DNA from: Syngnathus acus
Lineage: Eukaryota; Chordata; Actinopteri; Syngnathiformes; Syngnathidae
Direction: 5' to 3'
Assembly (NCBI RefSeq): GCF_901709675.1
Contig: NC_051101.1
Coordinates: forward strand, 620,001-684,000
DNA: 64,000 nt
Part shown: piece by piece, positions 36,001 to 46,722 of the stretch
Position numbering within the stretch: the first letter of the stretch is position 1
Layout: every line of letters starts with the position of its first letter
Position numbers and translations under genes: made by a program
Notes under the pieces: model-generated
Seen by the model: the letters and a program-made list of their open reading frames with translations, nothing else
Database searches by the model: none
Told to the model about the DNA's origin: nothing

Positions 36001-36824
36001 GCACTTTTCCAGTGACATCGCTCGTTGTACTTGACATAGTTAGTCAATAGCAAATGCCTCTCTCCAACGAAATTAACTAGTACGATTCAACCACCCTGAC
36101 AAGCTCTTGCGAATTGCACAAGCAAGCAAGTTAGCGAGCGAACGAGCTCGCTCATGCAACTGCCTCCTGTCACACGAGCTGCGTCCAATGTGGACATTGC
36201 CGAGGAGAAAACAAATTAGGCGAAACTTCCGCCACAGCCGAACGTTTCGGGGAGCCGCGCAGACTATCAAGCGGTCGCCTCGGTGCCGCACACCAAAGCT
36301 GAAACACGCTGAGGCTAGAATCCGCAGCCACTCGGACGTTGTTCATAGGGACTTCCGGCGTGCGATGATAGCTCGCTGAGTTGGTAAACAAGGCGACTAG
36401 CCCCCGAAGCTAACGTGCTAAGCAGGCTAACGACGCTCGCAAGCGGAGCACAAGCCGCTCGAGGCCTCGCCGCTGCAGAACATACGCGTCAAGCGGCGGT
36501 TTTCGGGTCGGCTTGCCGACGGGCTACGAAAACGTCCGGCCGGCAGGACGGCGCCGGGAGCCCGGCTGAGGCCTGCGCTCGCTTGCTCACTTGGCCACGT
36601 CCGCCTCCGACAATCACTGGCGGGCGGGCAGTGGATGGCGGCGTGCTCACCCTGGTCGACGTGATGTCCATCATGACCTCGTGGAAGGCGGCCGTCTCCT
36701 CGGCCTGCCGCTGCGTGTGAAGCGCGATCTTCTCGCTAAACTTGCGGGGGTTGCCCACACCTGCTGCTACCGCCGCCGCGGGGCCCCCGGGTCCCGACGC
36801 TGGGCCGCCTGAGCCCGCAGACAT
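30061..36824 (-). CDS. crtc2: CREB-regulated transcription coactivator 2 (15 coding exons)
   Basis: CRTC2 is a cytoplasm-to-nucleus shuttling co-activator that binds the bZIP of CREB and raises cAMP-responsive transcription. Exons, 5' to 3': 36824-36651, 35189-35088, 35018-34902, 34694-34633, 33859-33788, 33398-33292, 33207-33122, 33033-32984, 32578-32328, 32084-31654, 31571-31410, 31332-31159, 31087-31016, 30935-30767, 30254-30061. They total 2223 bases (740 residues) with matching phases. The CREB-binding coiled coil is at residues 25-54 ([24 protein letters not shown]). The SIK site [10 protein letters not shown] puts the 14-3-3 serine at about Ser179 (human Ser171). [12 protein letters not shown] puts the second at about Ser250 (human Ser275). 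There is a Ser/Leu/Gln-rich middle, and the transactivation end closes in [10 protein letters not shown]. The start at 36824 is preferred; an in-frame ATG at 36863 would add 13 residues. Exons 5 and 8 are short and easy to miss. Confidence 0.95.
30396..30540 (-). mobile_element. Rex3 3' fragment in the last crtc2 intron
   Basis: Similar to about 6330-6480 of the Rex3 at 3187, in reverse orientation (CTTCAGCAGGGA at the left, CCAGCTCGTCCCAGGGGATC inside). Old and diverged; the ATGG tail has been lost. Confidence 0.75.
33034..33121 (-). repeat. 88-base crtc2 intron made largely of alternating GT/GC
   Basis: The intron between exon 8 (33033) and exon 7 (33122) is very short. Much of it (33070-33112) is alternating purine-pyrimidine (TGCGTGCGCGTGTGTGCATG twice). 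Such runs can adopt Z-form DNA; any effect on splicing is speculation. Confidence 0.6.
33610..33785 (+). repeat. purine-rich tract in crtc2 intron 5
   Basis: About 175 bases, almost all A or G on the plus strand (GAAGAAGAAGAAG, then GAGGAGGATGAAGAAGAGGA). On the transcribed sense it is a pyrimidine tract that begins right after the exon 5 donor at 33787. ORFs here are low-complexity artefacts. Confidence 0.7.
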
Positions 36825-36876
36825 GTTATCCGTCGCTCGCTCGCTGGCAGGCTCGCCAGCCACAGCAACAGCACGG

Positions 36877-36884
36877 TGACGTCA
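36877..36884. promoter_or_regulatory. CRE palindrome, proximal, upstream of crtc2
   Basis: A perfect TGACGTCA 53 bases upstream of the crtc2 start codon, in a CpG-rich stretch. It is the full-length CREB/ATF site. CREB binding is inferred from the motif only. Confidence 0.65.
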
Positions 36885-37126
36885 CTACGTCGCCGGCCCG
36901 AGATCGTCTCCACCACGCTCGGCCGGTCAAGAGCGTTCACTCCGCGGTCCCGCTCGGATGTCGCGGTTGCGCGCGATCAGAAGGGGCCAACGATGACCTC
37001 TGACCTTCAAAGTGACCTCCAGGGCGACCACTTGCACCGGGGTGACTCGCCACGCGCTGCTTTGTGTCCGATGCGCTCGACCCCGCCCTCTCGGCCCACA
37101 TCACAACCATCCGGTCATTTGTTACG

Positions 37127-37134
37127 TGACGTCA
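37127..37134. promoter_or_regulatory. CRE palindrome, distal, upstream of crtc2
   Basis: A second perfect TGACGTCA, about 300 bases upstream of the crtc2 start codon. Confidence 0.6.
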
Positions 37135-37419
37135 CATTGACGGCACTCTTCATTCGACGCGTGGACGTGTTGCGGTTGCCTTGGCAATGCCTCCACAAAG
37201 ACAAGCCCCTGCAAACAAACATACGGCGACAGCTGCCGTCGGGGTGACTCATCTGTCTTACATAAACCATCTCGGCTTGTGCCGGGACAAAACTTCCTGC
37301 CGGCGGCGGCCTACTACTGCGGCCAACAGACAACCGGACGTTTACTTCTTCCGCCTTCTCTATCAAGCGGCAATATTTATTCGAACCGAAGCCATTCCTG
37401 AAAACAAAACAAAACGATT

Positions 37420-37704
37420 TCAATGTGGCGTTATAACGCGATGATTTGAACTCGATGACAGGAGAAGTTTGAAGAAATTCCTTCCTTTTTGTGTCATTGA
37501 AATCAAAGTCACCCGCATCGTAACGCCGCGGAAGATGAGAAGGCCAAGAACGTTAACCAGAACGTTAAACGCCTGCCGCAGTTCGGCTTTAGACAGCCGG
37601 TGTTTTTTCTTGTACTCAGGCAGGTAAACGAGCATGTGCAGCTTGACTGGGTTGGTTAAGTGGAACCACCTGTCGCTAAAGCCAATCTGTGGATATGTTT
37701 TCAC
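37420..37704 (-). CDS. unassigned possible coding exon
   Basis: A 94-codon minus-strand frame whose first two thirds read like a real protein (GFSDRWFHLTNPVKLHMLVY, then PEYKKKHRLSKAELRQAFNV). A good acceptor (TATCCACAG) precedes ATTGGC at about 37687. The last ~30 residues look random, so an exon would end near 37520-37530, perhaps in the FRGVTMRV region. I do not recognise the family. It could be an exon of the next upstream gene, a processed fragment, or chance. Confidence 0.3.
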   Translation of the reverse strand: MKTYPQIGFSDRWFHLTNPVKLHMLVYLPEYKKKHRLSKAELRQAFNVLVNVLGLLIFRGVTMRVTLISMTQKGRNFFKLLLSSSSNHRVITPH

Positions 37705-37949
37705 CTTCTGGACCTGATTTTCCCATCTGTGTTTTTATGCAAGGTTCCCTTGAGGGGGTAATGCAGGGGTCTTCAACCGTGGTCCTTGGTGTCTGGTGTG
37801 CCGCATATATTCTATGTCTCCCTGCTGCAACACACCCAAATAAAATGTATGGGATCATTATCCAGCTGCTGCAGACGTGGCTGATGATCTGGACGATCAT
37901 GTTGCAGCAGGTGTTGCAACATGCAGGACACTGGGAATACCAGAGGGGT

Positions 37950-38625
37950 ATTCCAGAAAGCGAAATGAGGGAAACTCTGAGTTATGTGTTCCAGAAAGAG
38001 CGGTAATTTAAACTCTGGGTCAGTTACTGCGGTAACTTACTCTGTGAACATAACCTGCTTGCTGGCAGGTTTACTACAAGAGACCCAGAGTTCCAACCTG
38101 TCTCCTACCACACAAAGAAAATGGTTAATCATGGATTGGCCGTTCATTCAAAATCAGATCGACATCGAAGCCGTAATAATTCGAAACGCTTTACGTCGCA
38201 AAAGACTCTTTCGACCCAGATTAGACGTTTTATCATTTCTAAAAGAATATTTTTTCGAATGCTACCGCTTTTCTTTGAACAGTATAATTTATCTCAACAA
38301 CCTTCTCTGGCCGTGGGATGCCTAATGGTGTATTTGGTGCACCCACCTGTCTTGTGTGCAGGCACCATGAGTTCTGACAAGCACTCACATCAGAGCAAAC
38401 TTTATGCATAGTACTATGTTTTTTTGCAAATGGCATTTTCTTTATATCAGGGATGCAGAGCATTACCTTTTTTCTGTTGGCTGAGCAGAACTCAATGTTT
38501 GTTTTAAAATAGTATTTTAATGAGTGTTGCTGTAGGCTACAGTGTCACATTTTAAATGACTACAACATAAATGCGTAAGTAAGTCAACCCAGAGTTCAGG
38601 GATATAGACTCAGAGTATGCCCTGC
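37950..38625 (+). mobile_element. PIF/Harbinger-like fragment, HARBI1 side
   Basis: The left end GGGGTATTCCAGAAAGC at about 37956 matches the start of the element at 59219 (GGGATATTCCAGAAAGC). Inside, 38131-38325 reads MDWPFIQNQIDIEAVIIRNA, then RRKRLFRPRLDVLSF and ECYRFSLNSIIYLNNLL. This matches the N-terminus of the HARBI1-like nuclease, ahead of its catalytic part. The segment 38370-38560 is the reverse complement of 60370-60545. The far end is truncated near 38625. Confidence 0.72.
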
Positions 38626-39509
38626 GAGCCATAGACATCTATTAGACGTCTGGTCTATGGATAGACCTAATGTAGACGTCTAAAAGTGGTCTATGTATAG
38701 ACCGAAAATAGATGTCTAAATTAAAAACATCAAATATGATCATATTTTGAAATTTTAAAGTCTTAACCAGTAAGTTGTATAAATAATGTACAGAAGTTGT
38801 TTGGCTTTGTTTTTAACAACCATATTGATCCGTACATGTGAAGTGGTTATTTCTGTAACCTGATGTAGATGTCAATTTTAGGTTATTCTATAGAGCTAAA
38901 ATAGATGTCTAAATTAGGTCTATGTGTAGACCCAAAATAGACATCTAAATTAGGTCTATATATAGACCTAAAATAGACAACACATTTAAATCCATTAAAT
39001 ATGAAATATTAAACCATAAATCAGCTGTAGGTTGTATAAATAATGAACAGAGGTGTCATTGCTTTGTTTTAAACGACCATTGATGCGGTTGAAGTGTGGT
39101 TATTTCTGTAACCCGATCGACGTCTATATTAGCTATACACATAGACCTAAAATAGACGATAAAATTAAATCCATCAAATATGAAATATTAAACCCCAAAC
39201 CATTCTGTAAGTCAGGGGTGTCCAAACTTTTTGCAAGGAGGGCCAGATTTAATAAAGTGAAGGGGCCCAGGGGCCAATAGTTTTTTCAGACATTTTTTAA
39301 CTACAAAGTATTAATGCAAATACACACTGTTATAAAACAATTTTCATTGTCACAATTGTCTTTATTTTTCAAATGACCAAATAACCAAATATAAGCCACT
39401 CAGGCAGATGTGAACAACTCTAAAAACACACATTCTGCCTTTCATTCATATTGTAGTGCATTTTTAGGTCTCATGCAATGTATATTTCATTTCTAAGCTT
39501 AGAGGTGAC

Positions 39510-40085
39510 TAGGTCACACGCGCATGGGATTTTATGGGGCTGGGCCAGGAAGGCAGACTTCCTGGCACCAGGATACAGGAATCGGCCATTTGGTTAGAAT
39601 CAACAAGGCAGGCTGGGGGGTCAGAGGACATCCAGCAGCCCTCGTGTGCGTGCGCCCGAGTAAGGTAAGGGGCGCGGGGTATAAGATCCAAGGCGGGAGA
39701 AGACAGGGGTACTTCTTTTTTGGCTAGAGCAGGGGTCTCAAACTCCAGTCCTCGGGGGCCGCATTCCTACATGTTTTCCAAGTTTCCCTCGTTAAACACA
39801 CCTGATTCAAATGATCAGTTCATCCTCACGTTCTGCAGGAGCCTGATAATTGAATCAGGTGTGTTTAACGAGGGAAACTTGGAAAACATGTAGGAATGCG
39901 GCCCCCGAGGACTGGAGTTTGAGACCCCTGGGCTAGAGAGAGACACTTCAATTCTGACATCGGTTGAATAAAATCTTTCCCCAATCAGCCGTGTGTCACT
40001 GAAGGTTTCCTTCCCTGAGCCAGCCACCTATCCACCGTTTGATCTTGGAGACCAGCAGAACATCGAAGAGAATTCACCACAATAT
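39510..40085 (+). mobile_element. possible solo LTR inside the hAT
   Basis: Unlike the surrounding A/T-rich hAT, this stretch has a TATA-like box (GGGTATAAGATCC, about 39676) followed about 290 bases later by AATAAAATC (39967). Removing the 201-base MITE makes the spacing about 90 bases, which fits an LTR promoter and polyadenylation signal. I could not identify a clean TG...CA border or target duplication, so the ends are approximate. Confidence 0.35.
39730..39930. mobile_element. 201-base palindromic hAT MITE
   Basis: Ends CAGGGGTCTCAAACTCCAGT and its complement. The two halves (39730-39815 and 39845-39930) are near-perfect inverted repeats, leaving a ~30-base centre. The duplication GGCTAGAG (39722-39729, 39931-39938) is perfect. 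The terminal 12 bases match those of the autonomous hAT at 52118, a possible source of transposase. Confidence 0.93.
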
Positions 40086-40451
40086 CTCAAGAGTCAGATA
40101 ACATTGAACAAACTGTATGAAATACCTTAAATTTACATGAGTTCAAAATTGTTTTTGCCTCATCAACATTTTAAACAGGAGTTATAAGTAATGTAAAGTC
40201 GTCTGTTATTATTAAAACTTAAAACAAGTGAATTTTGCTCATCATTTACAATATCTTTGAGAAAGTAATAGTTTGTGTCACGTCTACAGGTTCATAACAG
40301 CAACAGTATTAACATGGCCTCTTCGTAGCTTGCTTTACTTTTGACTCAGCCCTGCGTGAAGAATCGCTGTTGTGATGCCAGTTCAGCTTGGAGCTGCTAC
40401 ACTTTATCAGCACGGTCGCTCCCTGTTGTCTTGTTGTACGTGTTAGCATGT

Positions 40452-40667
40452 TTAGTCTGGTAGTGTCAGTTTCAAATCCTTAAACAAGGCAACCGTCTCT
40501 TTACAAATTAGACAAACACCATTGCCTTGATTTTCAGTGAAGAAGTATTGTAATTCCCATCTCTCTTGAAAGCGACGGCCCTCAATGTCAACTTTCCTCG
40601 TTTTCTTTGCAGTCGCCGTGGCAGAAATGAGCGGAGAGGTGTTCGCGGCACGGATGCAGACTGACAT
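40452..40667 (-). pseudogene. hAT BED-finger fragment
   Basis: Reads RRFQERWELQYFFTENQGNG, then VCLICKETVALFKD. This is the zinc-finger start (C-x2-C) of a GTF2IRD2/Charlie-like hAT transposase. The His pair and the rest are missing. A related fragment, one finger longer, is at 61507-61590. Confidence 0.75.
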
Positions 40668-41399
40668 TATTAAAGTGGTGCTGCCACCTTTTGGTAAAAG
40701 GAGGAATTACAATTTCAAGTTTCATGATTTTTTATTTATTCAGTTTGACAGTGCAGGCGGGCCATAAATAATACATTATAAGACCGAAGCAGCAGGCCGT
40801 ATCAAATCTGACCAGGAGCCGGATTTGGCCCGCGGGCCGGACTTTGGACAAGCTGCTGTAAGTTGTATACAGAATGTACAGACGTTGTGATGGTTTGTTT
40901 TAAACAACCATTAAACCGTGTGCGAAGTGTGGTTATTTCTGTAACTTGAGGCCAATATTAAATCCATCCATCCATCCATCCATCCATCCATTTTCTATAC
41001 CACTTGTCCCCACCATCAAATATGAAATATTAAACCCTAAACCAGCTATAAGTTGTATAAATAATGTACAGAAGTTGTATTGTTTTTTTTTTTTTAAACA
41101 ACCTATGATCCGTGTGAAGTGTGGTTATTTCTGTAACCTGATATAGAAGTCTATATTAGGTTATTCCATAGACCTTAAGATGCCAAAATTAAATCCATCG
41201 AATATGAAATATTGAACCCTAAACCAGCTGTAATTTGTACGAACAATGTTGTATTGCTTCGTTCGAAACGCTAGGGGCAGACACGTGCATAAATTGTGCG
41301 CCACCGTAAAGAAAAAACAAGAAGAAGTAAAATGCACGCAGTAAGTAAACTGCTCAGTGGACGCATGTTGCTTCTATAAGACAAAATTTAAAAAAAGAC

Positions 41400-43205
41400 T
41401 CTAGAAGGCTGCTATGAGGTGAGTCTTCGAGGTTTTTCAGTAAGAGCTGTGTTTTTGTCCTGCAAAGTTTGTCCATTTCATTATCAATGGATTTCAAGCT
41501 TGGACTTAAGTTGTAGCTTGCCTGCTAGCTAGTACTTTGTTTTCCCATAATTTGCTACGTGACTAGTTGTTTTAGTTTTAATAATTTGGAAGAGAACTTC
41601 TGACACAAACGTTAATGGTCGCTAAATGTTAATGGTCGTGGTTTTCTTAAGTAAATAAAATCGCAAGTGAATAAAATCATTTTGAAAGTTTATAACCGTA
41701 TGAGTAGCCTACATTTAAAAAGCAAATGTTATTTTTGACAAGAGGTTATGCCGTATGCATTTACAATTCATATGTGAATTCAAAACTAATGTAAATAATG
41801 GCATTCCTTTTGCAGATGTCAGCTGGTCACTTTCAAAATTCGCCATTGCTATTATAAAGGAAAAAAACAAGATCAAACAGTAAGTATAGATCACAAATTT
41901 GAGATTTTCTGATGGCATGGCAAAGATGTATCTTCCCTTTTTACCCATGTTGTGATTTGTGACTCGAGATTTAGCTCAAGAAGTGGCACGTGAAAAGGTA
42001 GGTTTTTATCTTCTGATGTCATTAAAATGTGCACCTAACTTTGTTTTGCGCTCAACAGGGCTCGGAATTCAGAGGCGTAGCCAAGCCGGGCGAGCCGGGG
42101 CGGCGCCCCGGTTAGGACTCCCTGCGCCCCGGTTGAAAAAAATCAAGCTTTTTCGATTCTTCATTTTCATGCCGTTTTTTTCTTTCGGTCTTGCGCGAAT
42201 GTGCTTGCGCTATTCTATGTGCGCGATGTTATCCATTCACCGTTTGCCTCCCGGACCCGGATGTTGTTTTAGCGATCAGCGAACGGCGTGGGTGATGTTC
42301 GATTTTTTTTCCTGTGGCCGTGCGCCCCTACTGGAAAAATTCCTGGCTACGCCTCTGTCGGAACTCTAAGGCAAATCACTTCAAAAGTTAAAATTGTGTT
42401 GTGTCATGTGATTAACAGCAGTTAATGGGTGAATTGTCAAATCCGAGATGTTCTTTTTCCCTTTCCCTGTTTTTCAGACTCTAAGCCTGGAGAAAAGAGG
42501 AGCATCTGCATTTAAAACTGACCGGACTCTACAAGGTACAGATTGATTTTTGACTTATTCTTGATTGTAGAAGTAATCACAACTGCCTTGGAAATTGATC
42601 TGTTATTGGTGGTTTGAATATACTTCTGTATGCTGAGCTACTGTCGAGCATATGCAAAAAGCGTATGTCGTAATTGCAATCTAAAATATGGAACTTGTAT
42701 TTATGACATGTCATTGCCTTGACTTTCACACTCCGGAAACCCGGGTGGATGTCAAAGTGCAAAATAAAACCCAGGTTTACCCTGTACATTTTCATCATTT
42801 GGATAACAACTTGTAGAACAAGCAATTTTATCAGTGCTATTTTAAAATAACGTGATTGGATGTGTACAACAGCCAAATTAAATTGCACCACATTCAAAGG
42901 AACAGACAATGCTGTCTTTTTTTTTTTTCAAACAGGGCGAAGTTCATCATTGGAGAATGGTTCATTTGAATCTTGCAGCTAACGTTTGCTTCATTCTTCA
43001 ACAGCTAGGAAGTGAGTGTGAAATGCCCATGACAGGGAAAAGTAAGACTTTTTTTGTAGGCATTAGTCATTTAAAAAGAGGTCATAGCTGCAGTAATTTA
43101 AGTGAGTATTTTATTTATATTTCTCTTTATTCTCAGAGTTTCTGAAGGTCATCATGGAGCCCCTTCTGGCAATCCCTGGGCTGAGGAGCCTCAACTCTCG
43201 TTCAT
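41400..43205 (+). other. string of splice-like signals, possible decayed gene or ncRNA
   Basis: Good acceptor/donor pairs bound short segments: 41816-41879 (TTTTGCAG before, CAGTAAGTATAG after), 42478-42535 (TTTTTCAG, AAGGTACAG), 42936-43041 (CAAACAG, AAAAGTAAGAC), and an acceptor at 43136. One possible last exon ends in a stop at about 43207. Simple joins give short open stretches but no single consistent frame, and I recognise no protein. A hAT MITE (42070-42357) sits in one would-be intron. Confidence 0.25.
42070..42357 (+). mobile_element. hAT MITE, CAGAGGCGTAGCC family
   Basis: 288 bases with ends CAGAGGCGTAGCCAAGCC and GGCTACGCCTCTG. The 8-base duplications are TCGGAATT and TCGGAACT (one mismatch). 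It matches the outer parts of the long copy at 24479-25413 and is nearly identical to 59941-60230. Confidence 0.9.
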
Positions 43206-43449
43206 AATGTGACGCGGAGAGTGGACGGTGACCATGACTGATTTGGAGACCTTTGATATTATGTCAAAGGAAATAAATGACAAAAAGGATGCAAGACTGA
43301 ATGACAGAATGATTAAGCTTGGAATTGGTTAGTCAAAATTTTGGATGCCCCCCCCCTCACTCTTGAAAGCTTACAAATAGAACCTGTGGGGTTCTGTTTG
43401 GTTTAATTGCTGTACTGTCAAAGATACTAACTTTTCCGTTATTTTTTTT

Positions 43450-46400
43450 GCTTGATTTACAAGAAGAAAAGTCCTGAAGGGCAGTTGGTACCCCAGAAGG
43501 TCCGCTCTGTCTGTGACCTGGTGCTTTGGGATGGCCCGCTCGGCAAGACCATCAGAGGCACGCACCCGGACCTCTTCGAAGAAGTCACCTTAATGGCTCA
43601 TACATCAAAAACACACTTCGCAAGATCCATGAGAACTGCAGCAGTTAAATACACTGAGCTCACCTGGAAGGATCCAGTCTCCTGCCAGCCTCCCAACCAT
43701 CCCAGCACCCTGTCCAATACAGCCATTAGCAGCAAAGACTTTGTGAAGTGGTGGAAATGGGAAAGCATCGGAGCGGCTTGTGAGCGAGATGCGGAGGATG
43801 CCGTTGCGGGAACTGCCAACCCGGGGGGAAAGAGATGACACTGGCTGAAGAAAGAGAGATGGAGATGGTAAGAGATGGCTTGACGTATGTGAAAGGGGAC
43901 CATCACAGCCCTGAACCGCACTGTCACGCCAAGTACCCATGGACAGGAGATCCAGCATCTCTACCCAACAATAAAAGAGCGGTTGAAGCAACATTCCGCA
44001 GAACGGAAAGGCAGCTGGCAAAAGAACCGGAGTGGAAGAGGGCCTATGGCTCACAAGTCCATGAGATGGTTAATCGCAAAGCTGCAGTGAAGCTGTCCAA
44101 AGAAGTTCTGCAGAACTGGACTGGGCCGGTGTGGTACATATACATAAGTCACCTGATTGCACCAAATCCCCATTCAGTCTCTACCCCAGTGAGGCTAGTA
44201 TGGAACAGCAGCCAGAAGTACAGAGGTCTGAGTTTAAACGATATGCTGATCAAAGGTCCGGATGTCCTGAATCCAATCAGAGCTGTCCTGATCAGGTTCC
44301 GAACTGGAGTATTTCCTGCGCTTGGTGACATCCGCAGAATGTACAACTCTGTCTGGCTGGAAGAAAGAGAGGTCCACCTGCACAGGTTCCTGTGGCGTGA
44401 TACTGAGGAATCTGAAATAGAAGATTTTGCCATAACAAGAGTCAACATTAAAGACAAACCTGCAGGTTGCATAGCCTAAGTTGCCATGCGAGAGACCGCC
44501 AACCTGCCTCCATTCAGCCATTTCAAAGAGAAGTGTGTACTGGAGGAAGACGCATATGTCGACGACATTCTAACTTCTCACAACGACCTCGACCACCTGA
44601 AACTCCTCACTTCCAACATTGAGCTCCTCAAAGCAGGGGGATTCTTCATGAAGCCCTGGGTCTACTCTGATCAAAGTGGGAGGAAAGGGCCGGGAGGTGC
44701 GGAGATAAAGTCAGGGACCATGATTCTGCCAAACCAGCTTACTGAAGAGGACAACAAAGCCCTCGGCCTTGGTTATACCGTTGAAGATGACAAGCTACAT
44801 GTCATGGTTTCAGTTAACTTCTCCAAGAAAAGGAGAAAAATGCGCCTCGGCCAGAACTTACTGAGAGAGGAAGTAAGAGGACAAACCCCAGACCCACTCA
44901 CCAGGAGAGAGCTGTTAAGCCAAGTCTCTGGTCTCTATGATCCACTTGGCCTCGTGACTCCAGCAAAGCAGAAAGGAGCCATCCTGGTCCGAAGAGCTTT
45001 CCAAGAGGCAAAAATAATGTACAGCAAAGAAGACACGTGGGATGCCGCCTTGTCCAAAGAACTCAGAGAAGATGCCATAAAGCTCCTCGAAGAGTATGCT
45101 GACCTAAGCCAAATCAGATTCACCAGACCCCTCACACCGCCAGATCCAGATGGAAAACCATGTGGCATTACCTTTTCTGATGGCAGTGAGCAGGCATATG
45201 GCGCCGTGCTGTACCTGCGCTGGAGCTGCAGCCATGGTGCCATCGTGAGGCTAGTCGAGTCTAAGGCTAAGCTGACCCCTCTGGACCACAAGGGTGACCC
45301 TGTGAAGGCAGAGATGTGCGGAGCAGTCTTTGCAGCCCGGCTAAAGAACTACTTCCAGAAACACTGCCGAATCGATGTGAGGTGGTACCATCTTGGGGGC
45401 AATACAGCGTGAAAGTTGTGGCTACTAGACCTTCTTTGCTAACAGAGTTGGCGAGATCCAGAGTAGCACCAACATTCAAGATTGGTGGTGGATACCAGGA
45501 CCGGCAAACATTGCGGATATCATCACCAGAGGGGCCAATCCTGATGACCTTACTGAGGAATCCGAGTGGCAGTCAGGGCCACAGTTCCTTCAGCTTCCTG
45601 AGAGTGAATGGCTGACAAAATCAGCTAAAGATGTTGCTGCACAAGCAAGAGATACTATCTCAAAAATACAAAAGAAGACATTTGCTGCGGTCCTCACCCG
45701 AAGTCAACAGAAAGCACAGGAGACAGACTCAAAGTCCAGAGGACCACCGGCAGAAGCAGTCCAAAGGCTATTGGACGAAAGGCGCTTCAGCAGTCTAAGG
45801 CGGCTGGTTGGGACAATAGCATGGACTTTGAGAGCAGCTAAACAGTTCCTATGTAAGTTTGGAGATAAAGAAAAGAAGGAGACAGTGCAGTCATCTGGCA
45901 TCATCACAATTAATGAAAGAGAAGCCGTGTTCCATAACCTATGCTTGGCAGCACAGGAGGGCGTACACTTTCCAAACACTACAACTGATAGACTGGTCGT
46001 TTACAAGGATCACTCAAGTGGACTCCTGATGTGTGGAGGCAGGATCCAGACCTTTAAGGAAGACCACAGAGCTGTTCCCCTCTTACCTTTCCAACCTTGG
46101 CTCTCCACACTCCTTGCCCGAGAAGCGCACAGTGAGGGTCATGATGGAGTGGCAGGAACTGTGCTGCGGATGAGAAAGAGAGCATGGGTCATCAGAGGGA
46201 GAATTAATGCAGATTCCAAAGGCATCGTCCGGGATGTCCACGTGAAGGTTTCTCCGAGAGGATGTGTTCAACTCAAGTCTCCAAATCCGGTTTCCAAGGA
46301 GTCTAAGGAAAAGGATCGCAAGGGAACCATATTGCACAGGGACGTGTGGTGCCTCGTCGTCCTCATCCCCGGAGAGGATCAGTGTGATGGACACTAGTTG
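43450..46400 (+). pseudogene. BEL/Pao LTR-retrotransposon pol relic
   Basis: Long open pieces in successive frames read as a Pao-type pol. 43470-43834 has WDGPLGKTIRGTHPDLFEEV and WWKWESIGAACERD. 43835-44479 has the reverse transcriptase entry (LPNNKRAVEATFRRTERQL, RLVWNSSQKYRGLSLNDML, DIRRMYNSVWLEE). 44486-45412 has the catalytic YVDD, then RRELLSQVSGLYDPLGLVTP and the RNase H start (ITFSDGSEQAYGA). 45413-46250 has the connection and the integrase zinc-binding part (HSEGHDGVAGTVLRMRKRAW). A stop at 44477-44479 and frameshifts near 43835 and 45400 break it. No LTRs seen. Inactive. Confidence 0.88.
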
Positions 46401-46722
46401 GCCTGGAAAGTGCGATCTTTCCATGGTACACCACGCAAAGATCGAGTGGCAGATGTTGCGGCAACCTGGGAGGTGTGCACCTGTCTGTGGGTGCATGTGA
46501 CCACAACAGGACACTGCAGGTGTATGATGTGAACGCGCAGCACGCAGTGGAGCTCTTCAGAGCGCCTCAACAGCTGAGCGCAATCTATCCTGATTGGGAG
46601 CGTGCACACACCAGGGTTCATAAGCAGCAAACAGCTCAATCCCCTTGTCCAGTGAGCAGCAGCATGATTGGGAGCGTGCACACACCAGGGTTCATAAGCA
46701 GCAAACAGCTCAATCCCCTTGT

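Larger units (their letters stand above)
36825..37419 (-). promoter_or_regulatory. crtc2 promoter and 5' flank
   Basis: CpG-rich, no recognised exon or transposon, and two CREs (listed separately). The short ORFs on the plus strand (36876-37247) have no domains. The transcription start is not placed. This is inferred from position and composition. Confidence 0.45.
39213..40855 (-). mobile_element. hAT element, CAGGGGTGTCCAAAC family
   Basis: Left end CAGGGGTGTCCAAAC; right end GGACTTTGGACAAGCTG, somewhat diverged. The 8-base duplication CTGTAAGT (39205-39212, 40856-40863) is perfect. It contains a BED-finger remnant on the minus strand (40452-40667), an LTR-like insert, and a palindromic MITE. 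A relative begins at 60716. Confidence 0.85.
38626..41290 (+). repeat. satellite-like tandem repeat, 180-265-base units, split by a hAT
   Basis: Five copies (near 38720, 38985, 39162, 40978 and 41183) share the blocks ATCAAATATGAAATATTAAA, then GTTGTATAAATAATGTACAG, then AAGTGTGGTTATTTCTGTAA. They are separated by short runs of TAGACCTAAAATAGACGTCT-like imperfect palindromes. The third copy is cut by the hAT at 39213-40855. No coding potential. Confidence 0.75.

Noticed and set aside
36415-36720. Plus-strand ORF opposite crtc2 exon 1
   Set aside because: It overlaps the conserved coiled-coil exon on the other strand and shows no domain.
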